Under the pieces are notes generated by a model that saw nothing but the letters and a program-made list of their open reading frames with translations, was not told the origin of the DNA and did no database searches. From the NCBI GenBank assembly GCA_003586115.2, contig QVOM02000073.1, positions 32,976,468 to 33,040,467 on the forward strand: DNA of 64,000 bases, read 5' to 3'. The position numbers and the translations under genes are program-made. Source of the DNA: Salvator merianae. Its lineage: Eukaryota > Chordata > Lepidosauria > Squamata > Teiidae. Positions 50,892 to 61,528 of this stretch are shown piece after piece. Numbering within the stretch: position 1 is the stretch's first letter; each line of letters starts with the position of its first letter.

Positions 50892-51522
50892 GGGCCTTTT
50901 CGCACTGAGCCCGGTAGACCGTTCCGAGTAGTTGACTTCGAACTGGAGAGGTTGGAGAACGCTCGGTGCCATTCGCACTCCCGGCCAGAGAAACGGACCC
51001 GAAGCCGACCAGCAGCGGGAACAGCGCGAATGGCATCACTAGTTCGCTCCCGCACTCCGCACCCACGCCGTGCCCACTTCGCACCTTCGTACCCACTTCG
51101 TAACCAGGGGTTTGTTACGAAGCCGGCTCCGTAACGGCAGCTCGGCTGCCAAGCCCAAAGGGCTATCCCGGGTACGCAGCATCATACCAGGGTACGAAAC
51201 CTGCGCACCCCGCATACAAAAACATCACACCCGGATGTGTAACCTTCGCACCCAGATGTGAAAACTTCGCACCCCGCATGCATAGCCGCGCCAGCTACGC
51301 CCGACACCGTTGCAAACAGTGCGAAAGCACCGTGCCTGATCTTCGCTTCATCGCGCAGGTCGGGATGAAGACAAGCTTTTACTTGTCTTGCCTTACCCAA
51401 CATCAGGTTCGAATCGGGTACGAAGTGGTTTGGATTGGGTGAGGTGCGCGCCCGCGGCAGTGCGAAAGCTCCATTCTAGCGAACGGACAAGAACGTTCCA
51501 CTCGCACAGTGCGAACAGGCCC
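50892..51522. mobile_element. CpG-rich MITE-like element, 631 bp
   Basis: The left end is GGGCCTTTTCGCACTGAGCC and the right end, reversed, GGGCCTGTTCGCACTGTGC. TAT occurs on both sides, compatible with a 3-bp target duplication. The element is far richer in CpG than the surrounding DNA, which suggests a recent arrival before CpG decay. It contains a short degenerate tandem array (51190-51290). It does not encode a recognisable transposase. Confidence 0.8.
51190..51290. repeat. Degenerate 21-bp tandem array inside the MITE
   Basis: Units of the form ACCTGCGCACCCCGCAT, AACATCACACCCGGATGTG, AACCTTCGCACCCAGATGTG and AACTTCGCACCCCGCATGC follow one another. On the minus strand one frame reads them as a seven-residue period (CEVFTSG, CEGYTSG, CDVFVCG). 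Confidence 0.7.
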
Positions 51523-51942
51523 TATATCTGGATCTTTCAGTATCCAAATATCCAGGTGCCTGGATCTTCTGAAAGAAAACTAAAACAAAATCCTGCTGTG
51601 TAAGAGAAGAGAAGAATGGAAATTGCAGTGAGGAATGCCCCAGAAAGGGCAAGGGGAGGGAGGGGTAATGGATGGGCATTATTGTGGCAGCAGTGGTGGT
51701 TCACTCCTCCTCATCCTTTTCTGTGGAATACATGGACTGAACATGTAGAAAAAGAATATCTGTACCTAGATCCATAGACAACCCAAATAATATTTCCACT
51801 GGTGAAAGCTCTTGAAGAGGGTGTACTGGCTGTGGATGGATGGGAAGTCTCTGTCTTCATGAGCATGGGAGTCCCTTTCTCAGCATAGCTTAATTAGCCA
51901 CCACACTAGCAGTGACTGGTTCCCTCCACCTCCCTCTTTTCT

Positions 51943-52800
51943 TTGTAGATCCTTTGAAAATCAGGGGCAGAGTTTTGAGAGATTAAGACAAGAACTTAAA
52001 AATGAAATAAGTGTTGTATGCACTGACCATCATGAAACAAAGGATAAGGCTTTGAAACTGGACAATTTTAAGGCAGAAATTCCTCAGACAAAATTTACGA
52101 CAGAAGTAGAGGCATCTGAACTTATCATAGACAAAGTGTCAAGGGATGTAATGGTGTTCTTTGTGAGGAAAGTTACAAGAGATGTTGTTTGAGTGAGACA
52201 GTATGAGTCCCTACTAGCAACAGATCAAGGTTCTACTTTTTCATTGAAGGAAGCCTCGGAAAAAATCTTACAAGGGAGAAAGGAGTATATGAGGCGAACA
52301 GTATAAGTAATTTTATTTGGAATCAACAAAGACTCAGACTGAAATCTGTGAATAAGATGCAAAATTTTTGGTTCAAATATGGAAAGAACTGGAGGAAAAG
52401 GAAAAAAAGAACTGAAGGAGCCAAATGGAGGAATTTAAGAAGTGGCTTAGCAGAATAATGGGCAGAAGCTGAATTAGTGAAAGACTGATATGAGAAGAAG
52501 ATTTTGAGAGCTTGCTGAGAATGGATAAATATAATAATTTACTGAGAAATAAGACAGTGGATAGTTGTTTGTGAAAACTGGAAACCTCTATTGGCCTTTT
52601 GCAAGAATTGGAAAGCGGACCTGGAAAGTGGACTGGTGTTTGCTGGACTGAAAGAATGAAGAGGAAAGAAGATTATTGGTAGAAGAAAAGAACTGGGTGG
52701 TTGGGGGGCATGAAATATAGAAGAAATCTGAGAAGAAGTAGGAAGTCAGTAATTAAAAATGTTAGTTGAAGAATCATGAATCATTTAGTGTAATTTTATA
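51943..52800 (+). pseudogene. L1-like LINE ORF1 relic
   Basis: An open stretch at about 51957-52192 reads NQGQSFERLRQELKNEI, then ASELIIDKVSRDVMVFFVRK, then a stop. It continues in another register with LKEASEKILQGRKEYMRR near 52245. These resemble the C-terminal part of vertebrate L1 ORF1 proteins. The rest to 52800 is A/G-rich, as in L1 inter-ORF or 3' sequence, and ends in T/A runs. A pyrimidine tract and AG directly precede the open stretch, which looks like a splice acceptor but is more likely chance. Confidence 0.45.
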
Positions 52801-53378
52801 TATCTAAAATTTTTTTTTTTTAAAAAAAAGATCTACTGTTGTCTTCTTCTCCTAGAGGTATTCAAATTAATTTATAAATTTCAGTATTTTAGGATCTTCT
52901 CTAGCATCTTCCCCTCGCTATTGTTGTTGCTACTACTATCATCAGAGTACACAATTGCACAACAATTGAAAAATTTATAGCAATATGTCATAACACAAAA
53001 CACATCAAATATGCATATATAAAAACTTGGAAGTGATATAAGGAATATTAGAAAAACTTCAGTGTAATTGTGTGTAATTGGGTATTTGGTCAACCTGTTT
53101 CATGAGGTGTTTTATTATTGTGTACATAACTGACCTTATTGATTCACTGAACATAGACAAGCATAATTTATCATGTACATATTCCCTGTTGGTGGTTGTA
53201 CTTTGAAACCAATTGCTTTACTCCTCCCATATAGGGAGGAATATCTTGGATATGGAAAAGATAAGAAACACTAAAGAATGAGATGAGGTAGTAAGCGTGA
53301 CTTGGACTTTGTTTTTTTCCCTTTGTTTGCCGATTCTGTGTTTTAAGATTACATAAAGAAAGTGTTTTATATATATAT

Positions 53379-53425
53379 ATGTTGTTATGCCTGCTTCCTG
53401 GTCTATTGATTGAATCCTGTGGTGG
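53379..53425. repeat. 47-bp exact direct repeat, copy 2
   Basis: Second copy of the repeat at 50828-50874, preceded by an (AT)n run and followed by GGATTCCATATTTGGGGG. The two copies lie 2,551 bp apart. Confidence 0.95.
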
Positions 53426-54014
53426 GGATTCCATATTTGGGGGAGAAGAGAATTGGATGCCTTCTTTTAGCAGTTTAAAAAACAAACAGTAAGATGTCTC
53501 TCAATCTTCAGGAGTGGTCCAAAACAATAATACTAACTGGAAGAAAATGGATCAGTCCTATTTTATTGTTTAATATAAAACAGTTTAATATAAAACTGGT
53601 AACAGCACTTTATCTTTTTAAAAAAATGCAAAGTCAGTTAAGACTGCAACTTGGGATGTTCTGTGAAGCTAATACATTTTAACCCTGATTTATGATCTGT
53701 TCTGGTAATTTTTAGAAGAATCAGCAAATTGATGATACACTGTAGAAAGATGCTTGTGCTATTGCTGCTTCACAAAACATTAATATGGCTTTTTTTTTTT
53801 CTATGCATTACAAAATTGTACATATGTTTAGAATTAGTTTTGTAGTTGGTTTGACAGCTTTCTAAAAGGCGCATGCTCTTCCCATGATTCTGTTCACTTA
53901 TTCTCTGCCTCTTTTGTTTTTAGCTGACAGTAAATTTATGTTCTCTTCAGCACAGTCTTTACAGCAGTGATAAGATGATCTTGTGCAGCAACAAGCTAGC
54001 ACTGCCCTTACCTA
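53426..54014. other. Unannotated AT-rich non-coding DNA
   Basis: Poly-T tract near 53790. No gene recognised. Confidence 0.45.
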
Positions 54015-54309
54015 CTCCAAAGCAGGGCCATAGCTAAAGTTTTTGCTACCCAGGGCCACGTGGTGGCAGAGTAGCGTGAGCAAGGGTGCACTGCCCTGCA
54101 GCCTCCTACCCCTGCCACCACCCCGATGACTGCTGGCCGGCTGGGCGTGGCGCGGCACGGTGCCGTGCTCTCCTTCACACTCCTGCTCTGGCAGAACTTT
54201 GCACGCCGGGCAGGCAGAAAAGGACCTGGCTGCATGTGCCAGCCAGGACAATGTGCCGCCCGGGGTGGTCCGCCGCTCAGCCCCCCCTTCCTATGCCACT
54301 GCTCCAAAG
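54015..54309. mobile_element. hAT-type MITE, 279 bp, with perfect 8-bp target duplication
   Basis: The element (54023-54301) begins CAGGGCCATAGCTAAAG and ends, reversed, CAGTGGCATAGGAAGG. It is flanked by identical octamers CTCCAAAG at 54015-54022 and 54302-54309. The octamer duplication and CAG-GGC-TAG type ends are typical of hAT elements. The interior is GC-rich and carries 73-99 residue frames without a transposase motif. Confidence 0.9.
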
Positions 54310-55224
54310 ATACCAGATGTGGTAATAGATCAATTCTGAATCCTTAATAACCAGTTAAAAGGAAGATACAAACAGATTTCTAGCAGCGTGCTTTTGCCTG
54401 TCTCTGGCAAGATATTCATGTACACTCCTGGAAGTAGTCTAACTAGGCTGCTGTCAGGAATCATTGTAAAGAAGTACAGTATGCTGTCTGTATGGCTGCT
54501 GCTGTCTTTAGCTGTATGAATTTCATGGCTGAAGGACTTTGATTTCCCCACTGTGGCGTGGCTGGCTGGAGCTCTTTGAATCTAGGAAATGGCCCTGGGA
54601 TCAAAAACACAGGGCCACCACCAGTGACGATGACAGTGACTTAGGCAGGTCCACTTAGGCAGTCTAGCAGCAAAATGGCCACTGAAAGAGACGGGTAAGT
54701 GTTGGAGGGACACTAACTCCTTCTCACCATTTGCAGCACTCCAGGGAGCATTTACAGTGGGATGGCAGCTTGGTGTGTGTGGATCTGCGTGGATTCACAT
54801 CCTGCCAGCGCACTAATTCAGCTACAAGGAAGGACTGCCGAGCAGACCTGCATGTGCATAGTTGAGTTACAGTGCTGTAAGGATGAGGTGACGTGCAGAT
54901 TCTCCTTCTGCTAAAATGCTGTAAAGAATTCCTTTTCTTGTGATTTAGGAAACAACTGTCTCCTTAAAGTCTCTGAAAGTCTCTTTCCATCTCATTTTGT
55001 CTAAATGATCCTGAGGCTTCCAATGGTCCATCCACTTTACAGATTGAGTAGCAATGCCTGCCTACTGCTGCATGATTGTTCAGGACTGCTGTCTCAGTCC
55101 TCTTATGGCTCTTTCCAGGAGGGGGATCCATTGACCTTACAGTTCCTTTGAAATGCCTGACCTATGTATCTTGTAAGCCACCTTGGACATTTTTTGGAAA
55201 GATGTACAATTGAGAACAGATATT

Positions 55225-55256
<32 letters not shown>

Positions 55257-55769
55257 GGTGAATTGTCTTTCTAAAAAAAAAATCACGTTAAGGTAATTTA
55301 CAGTTTATTCAACAAGCTTTCACTAGACGGTTCACTTAAAATTGCTTCTAAGCCATTGCTGAAGGTAAGATCTTTGTATTTAGAGGGACTGCAGAAGACT
55401 CAGGCTGTTTAACCGGGATCTCTTGTATCACTGTATTGGCCTGATGTGACTCTCTGAAGTAGTACATAAATGTTTTAAATAAATAAATTGTTTGAAATAT
55501 TGCTTCTCGTGGTTGAAGAGTATACTTGTATTGATGTGTTCTTTTTGATTTTGCATTTAAATTTATTTTGTCGTTAATTGCAATTTCATGGTACCATGTA
55601 TGGCAATATAGGAATGGGACTGCTTAGCTGAGTTTTGTCCCAACATCACATCCCTGCTCACTGAAAATGTATATCTGCAAAAGGTATATTTGCATATGCA
55701 AAGAATCTTTGTGCATCTGAGTAACTGCTGCTTCTGTTTGACAAAATGAATGAAACAGCGTTGCCTCCC
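54310..55769. other. Mostly unannotated; two possible L2-like 3' tails
   Basis: At about 55140-55260, GTAAGCCACCTTGGACATTT is followed by (AGT)n(GGT)n, and at 55395-55496 a TAAATGTTTTAAATAAATAAA end occurs. Both resemble LINE 3' ends but are too short to assign firmly. The trinucleotide array spans 55224-55260. Confidence 0.4.
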
Positions 55770-55891
55770 CACTTTCAGGCACTGCTACTGTTTTTAGGGT
55801 GTGCCTTTTACTTTCTGTTTTTATTGTTGTAACCCACCCTGAGCCCTTCGGGTATAGGGCGGAATAAAAATGCAATTAAATAAATAAATAA
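55770..55891 (+). mobile_element. L2-like LINE 3'-end fragment
   Basis: The sequence GTTGTAACCCACCCTGAGCC, then CGGGTATAGGGCGGAATAAA, then TGCAATTAAATAAATAAATAA is a clean LINE 3' end with tail. The reverse complement occurs at 11.86 kb. Confidence 0.75.
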
Positions 55892-58262
55892 TTCATGAGT
55901 AAATAAAAAGGGCATCATTTAGGTTTAAATGAAACATCATTTAGGTTTAAACTGTTTTTAGTGCGTGGCTTTACTTTCTGTTGTAGCCCACCTGGAGACA
56001 TGCAGTTTTCAGGCTCAAGCTACAAAATGGAGGGTAAAATCAGTTGTTCTACAGCTCCTTTATTATTATTTTTCTTCTATTTTTGAAACTCACGCCATGT
56101 TGGCAAAACCTAATCAAGGATAGTTTTTAATGTAAACTATCCATATTGCCATAAAGTATAATCACACTGTGGTGCAGGGGTAGGATGATGAAACTAGAAT
56201 GTGTGGCCCTTCCATTTTTGCCTCACCTAGTCTGGTTTTGTTGGCTGGGGCTGATAAATCTTATACATTGGGTCTCATTTAGAATAGTCTACCAGCTTAA
56301 ATGCATAGGAATCCTATTTTTTTTCTCTTAAGCTTCTCAGGGTCTTGTATCTCTTCCTTTACTGCTACAGGACAGTTATGGACCTGTACTTGAATACATC
56401 AAAAATTAGAACAGAAGTAGTCTGATTCATCCATCCATACATTGTTCCTGGTGTGAACTCTGATGTATTTTAATGAAATTATTTAGCTTTGAAAGTGTAT
56501 AATATTATTACACTCTCTGCCTTTAAAGTACAGACTTAAGGTGTAATTCTAGAAGTATTTACATAGTGCTAAAGCTGCACTGCTACTTACTTGCCCTGAA
56601 GCCAGCACAGGTGTAGAAGCAGAGTTACATTTGGACCCACTTCCAAATGCCCTGCCCCATGCACCTGCTTTCAGGGAAGTGTGAAGCCTGGTGGCAGTTG
56701 AGCTCACTCTGCCATCAGTATTCTTTAATGAGGCTTGATAGTGGAGCCCTTTGACTGCCTGTCCAGGTATCCTGAATGTGTGGCTAATGTGCAAATACAC
56801 GGGACATGGGGGACTTGGCACTACTGCCAGTTTGGTGCCAGTCCAGGTTTGGATGCTGCCTAAGACTCATTAAATTGCTACTTTGTGCCTTGACATGATC
56901 CATCACCTTGCCATGGCCTGACAGTACAGCTAGTGCTGACTCAAGGGGCTGCTGCACATGTGCACAAGGGCCAAGGCTGTCTTCCATGCACAGGTGCAGA
57001 TGCTTCTAAGTGTAGACTGGCTCAGCAGCAATGGAACCAAGGAAGTGTATTGGCTAGTGGTGGCAAGACTGCAACAAGGACGTGATGATGGAGCATCTTC
57101 CTCAAGGTGTCTTTGGCTGGTTCAGTGGAGCTACAGCTTTAATTATCTCATTGCTCAGTAGAAATGTGAATAGGATTAGACCAATAAACTAGTATAGTTA
57201 AATTGTAGATGAAGAGATGTTAAATAAACCAATTCAGTTCAAGGGAACAATTATACATAGCAAAGAGAAATACTGTTATCTCTTGTAATAAAATTAAAAG
57301 GCTCCTAACAAAATAAGTGGTAGTCAAATCAATACTCTTAACAAGAAGTGCTGTTCTCTACAGGTTTACACTCATCAGTGTCTTAAAAATCTAGTTGGGC
57401 TATCTGAATTTTCCATGCTCAATTCATTAACTAAATAGGGTAGATTTTTCACGACTTGGCATAAGCGTTTTATTAGTAATTTAATGGCATTTGTCCTTGA
57501 TAAGATATTCCTTTTAATTGACTTTTTATTATTTACAGCCACAAGCATTATAAAAATTGTTACTCATAAAAATGTGCATGCCAACCAGACAATTGCTTAC
57601 GTCAAATATTTAAATGAGTTTCTCTATTTTAGAACATGCTGTTCCCCAGAATTGCTGCAAGTACATCAAAACTTTATGACTAAAATAATGAATAAAACAA
57701 GGTCTTTTTCTCTGAAAGCATAAAGTCTAGGAGCAGTTGGAGTCTCTGAAATGCTAACCTTTAGATATTTAACTCTTAATGTACTTTCTAGAGCAACTGT
57801 GAGCAGATGAAGACATAACATCATTTCCCCTTTTATCACATATTGTGAATATTTTTCAAACATGTAATGAAAATGTTAGAAAATGAGCAAATAGTGAACT
57901 TGGCTATTAATTCTTAGCTCTTTAGGGTGGTTAAGCAGCAAGAAATCATAGAATTTTGATATTGATCATACATTTCAACAACTGCTGGGTCTTTGCCTAA
58001 ACATTGTGAATATTTTTGTCCGCTTACTAAGCACTGTGCATTAACAAGTGATCAGGAGCATGTCGTTAAAAAATCTGGCCAGCTAATTCAAATCAATATC
58101 AGCCTATTAAGCAAGATATATATGAGCAGTGTATGAGCCCACACATCCCTTCCAATTCTTTTATATCACCATTTATTTGCAATTTACTGCACTGTGATTT
58201 TATAGTAAAAAGGTTAAGTAACCATAACCTCTTACGTTCAAGTTAGAAAATCTTGCTAACCA
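55892..58262. other. Unannotated non-coding DNA
   Basis: A GC-richer interval at 56570-57150 has short frames on both strands but no recognisable motif or matching ends. The rest is AT-rich. Confidence 0.45.
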
Positions 58263-59108
58263 GGATATTTATTTATTTATTTATTATTCATTCATTTATT
58301 TAAATCATTTTGGTACTGCTTCTTCATATCAAAATTTAAAACCAGTTTATAACCTTGTTAAAAGCAAGGTTAAAAAGAGTTAAAAACTGGGTGGAGATTG
58401 TGTAACAAGCATTCATTTATGCTGAAAATGCCTGGGTGATTGCTTGAACTTTCAACTGGCACCTAAAAGCTATAATAGTGGGTGTCTAATGAACATCTGA
58501 GGGGAGAACATTCCAAAGTGAGGGCACTACCACATGAAAGACCCTGCTGTGGGACAGTGATTGGTGGAACCTGCAGAAGAATCTCCCCAAATTATCACAA
58601 ATTTACTGGTTTATATCAAGGAAGGCGATCTAGCAAGTACTCTGGTCCCAAGCTCTTTAGGGAATATATATGCCAAGTGTAGAACCTTTAATCTGGTCCA
58701 GTAACTAATTGGCAACCAATGGGGCTACTTAAACACATGTGTCATGTGTGCCTTGAATTCACACCCCACTCAAAAACCTGGTTGCTGCATTTTGTGCAAG
58801 CTACAACTTCCAGACCAGGAACAAAGTTAGCCCACATAGAATAATCCAAACATGAAGATACCAGGACATGGACCACACTTCTTGCCACAGAGGTCATTTG
58901 AGCCTCCAATGACAATAATGATTCCAGAGGCACCCCATAGCTATGTACTTGCTCCTTCTGAGGGAATCCAACCCCATCTAGAACAGCCCCCCTCCCAATT
59001 CTCAAACTCAAAACTCCCTACTCACAGATTGTCCATCTTGCCAGGATTCACCTTCCTTTTATTGGCCCTCATCCAACCCCTCACTGCTTCCAGACACTGG
59101 TCCTGGAC

Positions 59109-59396
59109 ATTCACAGTAGAAATGAGCACAAACTGATATTTAGTGGTTTGATTTGAATCAGACCAACTACCCTTGGTCTGTGTTCACTTCAAACCATTTT
59201 TTGAACTACAGAGTGGTTTGGTTCACATGGAAACCAAGTCACCCTTGGTTCACTATGATTCACTTGGTTCATTAGAACACCCTTTGGTTTGGGTTCACTG
59301 TCAACTTTTTTTTTTTTGGCATGAACCATGCCAACCACCCAGTTTGCTGTGAACTGCGAACCAACTGAACCAGTTTGGCACATCTCTAATTCTCAG
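59109..59396. mobile_element. hAT-type MITE, 272 bp, inserted in the LINE
   Basis: The element (59117-59388) begins TAGAAATGAGCACAAACTG and ends, reversed, TAGAGATGTGCCAAACTGG. The flanking octamers are ATTCACAG and ATTCTCAG (7 of 8 identical), as expected for a hAT target duplication. The interior repeats GGTTTG and GTTCAC blocks. Confidence 0.85.
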
Positions 59397-59472
59397 TCTC
59401 ACCTGATTCAGATTTTAAGGAGAAATAGAGTAACATGTTATCAGTGCCTCACCCCAAAACTGATCCCACCAA

Positions 59473-59548
59473 CTCTCTCTCTCTCTCTCTCTCTCTCTGT
59501 ATGTGTATATATACATGTGTATATATATACACATACACGCACACACAT
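59473..59548. repeat. (CT)n then (TG/TA)n dinucleotide repeats
   Basis: About thirteen CT units followed by mixed TGTATATATACA sequence and a CACACA end. It interrupts the LINE sequence. Confidence 0.95.
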
Positions 59549-59957
59549 TAGCATTGGTATTCATACAGGTGTTGAATAGCACCCTGTATCACCCCAGTCT
59601 AGCTGCTAGTCACAGTCATCCAACATTACTTCCTGAGATCATCCCCACAGGGAATGAGCTGAACCACTGCAACCCAGTTCCTCCCACTCCCAACTTACAG
59701 AAGTGATCTAAGAAGATGTTGTGGACATTGGTATCAAAAGCCCCTGAAGGGCAAGCAGGATCAACAAAGCTACATTCCCTATGTCATTCTTCTGCAAGAA
59801 GTCATCCATCAGGGCAGCAAAGTCTTATTTTGTCCCAGAACAAGGCCTGAATCAGACTGAAATGGGCCAAGATAATTGGTCTCCTCAAGAGTTCATGCAG
59901 TTGCACAGTTCCTTACCCCAAAGAGGGATTTTTTTTTTTGTGAGTGAGTAATGGCTA

Positions 59958-60150
59958 AAATAAGAACATAAGACGAGCCCTGCTGGTGTGGGTCACAGCT
60001 CCTGACTCCCTGCAAATGGCTTTCAGAGTTATCCTGCCTGTATCTCCAACTTGGTGGTAGTACCTAGGCATCTACTCTAGTAGCCATTGATTCATCTGTC
60101 CTCCATGAATTTGTGCCAACATCCATCACTTCAGACATTAAACACAATCC
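59958..60150 (-). mobile_element. CR1/L3-like LINE fragment
   Basis: It begins TAAGAACATAAGACGAGCCC, as at 48452, and contains CTCCATGAATTTGTGCCAAC. It is a short, diverged antisense copy next to the L2-like element. Confidence 0.65.
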
Positions 60151-61061
60151 CATAAAACATTATTAATAAAATATCTTTATGTTTACTAATTCAACTGCAC
60201 CTTGAAAACCGAAGCACAATACTAATGGGTGCCACCTTTAAGTTTGCTTTCCTTGAAGGAAATACTGAGTATCTTAGGAAGTCCTAAAAGATAATGAAGA
60301 ATAAAATGTACACTGTGTTCTTTTTCAGATATATTCCATAACTTGTTAAAGTTTTCATGCTTTTCCTTAAAGAGAGATGTTGTTGACTGGAAGTTATTGC
60401 TCTGCCACTTATTATTTTTTGAAAGCAGGCATAGTATGTAACTATATAGAAAGGAACACAGATAAAGAAATATATTTTTCCCTTCACTTAGGGGTTTGCA
60501 AAACACTGTTTTGAATGTTTCGTAAAACACTTGAAAAATATTTTTACACATCCCTATTTTTATTAGTTTTTACCTTAAATAAATCTGAGATAATTCAAGC
60601 AAATGGGTAGGGGAAATACAGACGTAACAGTTTCCTTTCAGACTGCTAGTTAAACTCAAAATAATATGAAGGGAATGGGAAAGCTGCAAGAAAAATACCA
60701 CCACCACCTTTTCATATTTGAGGGTTTTAGTAAACTTATTGTCTGTCCTACGGATAGTATTTGGTACAGATTTTTCTTGTCCACTCATTTCATATGATTA
60801 TCTTCTGCATCTAGGAAATGAACAATTTGGTATGTACAGAATAGAATGTGAATTTTATTACAATTTTAGAAGTCAGGATACTAGAGTATGCCACTGACCT
60901 TCTGCTGTTCAGAGCAGCCCTTAGCTGATAGCTTTCGCAGATTCTTTCATTTTGCTGTGGTAAGATAAGCTGCAATAGGATAAGGCATTATTTGTGGCCG
61001 TCACAGACATATCATAATTAGTAGCATTTCTCCCATTTTGTATGACATCAGGTTGTATCTT
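60151..61061. other. Unannotated AT-rich non-coding DNA
   Basis: The 109-residue minus frame at 60222-60551 lacks any recognisable domain. Nothing else is supported. Confidence 0.45.
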
Positions 61062-61528
61062 AGGCCCTGTTCATACTTACCTGGTAGTGATAATCAGACG
61101 CTCACTGGATAGGTCCACTGCCATCACTACATCCCAGAGTGCTCCCAGCTGCTCCCAGACATTACTAACTGTGGCGAACTAAATTGCTATCCACAGCTTG
61201 ACCAGGAGCAGCTCTTCTGGGTGCAAAGCTGCAAGCGGGCATGGCGGCTTGACTGCAGCTGCAGCTGTGCAGTTGTATGCTGCATGATGCATTCTGATCG
61301 CCATCGCAATGTCTGGGTACGTACCAGATATTGCCGTGACCATTGTCATGATGAGCTGGCCTGCCCAGTTGGGTCATCCACATTTCAAGTGCTGGTGGTC
61401 TGATTTAGGCTTTTTCTAGCCCTTGGATTTGGATGGCTGCCACCGCGCCTGATCCTTACTGGTCTGATCCTTACTGGTCTGATATGGTATTATTCTACCA
61501 GGCCAGGCCATCAGGTGTAAACAGGCCC
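61062..61528. mobile_element. MITE, AGGCCC-TGTTCATAC / GGGCC-TGTTTACAC ends
   Basis: The left end is AGGCCCTGTTCATACTTACC and the right end, reversed, GGGCCTGTTTACACCTG. The interior has CTCCCAGCTGCTCCCAG and GATGCATTCTGATCGCC. It resembles the 8.9 kb and 12.8 kb copies more than the 28 kb type. Confidence 0.65.

Larger units (their letters stand above)
58263..59935 (-). mobile_element. L2-like LINE, split by a hAT element
   Basis: On the minus strand, ordered from 59935 down, are a FQS...LVLGQNKTLLP segment (eroded FQSGFRPG block), an ILLALSG-type block with FDT, a CLEAVRGWMRANKRKVNPGK block at about 59090, SLLSLEAQMTSVARSVVHVL at about 58900, and the 3' end with GCAGTACCAAAATGATTTAA and a TAAATAAATAAATAAAT tail at 58263-58290. 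The LINE sequence resumes on both sides of the hAT insertion at 59117-59388. Stops show it is inactive. Confidence 0.85.

Noticed and set aside
50892..51522. CpG island promoter
   Set aside because: The CpG-rich block coincides exactly with a pair of inverted transposon ends, so it is explained by the element. No gene start lies beside it.
54023..54301. Protein-coding frames of 73-99 residues
   Set aside because: They lie wholly within a 279-bp hAT-type MITE with a target duplication.
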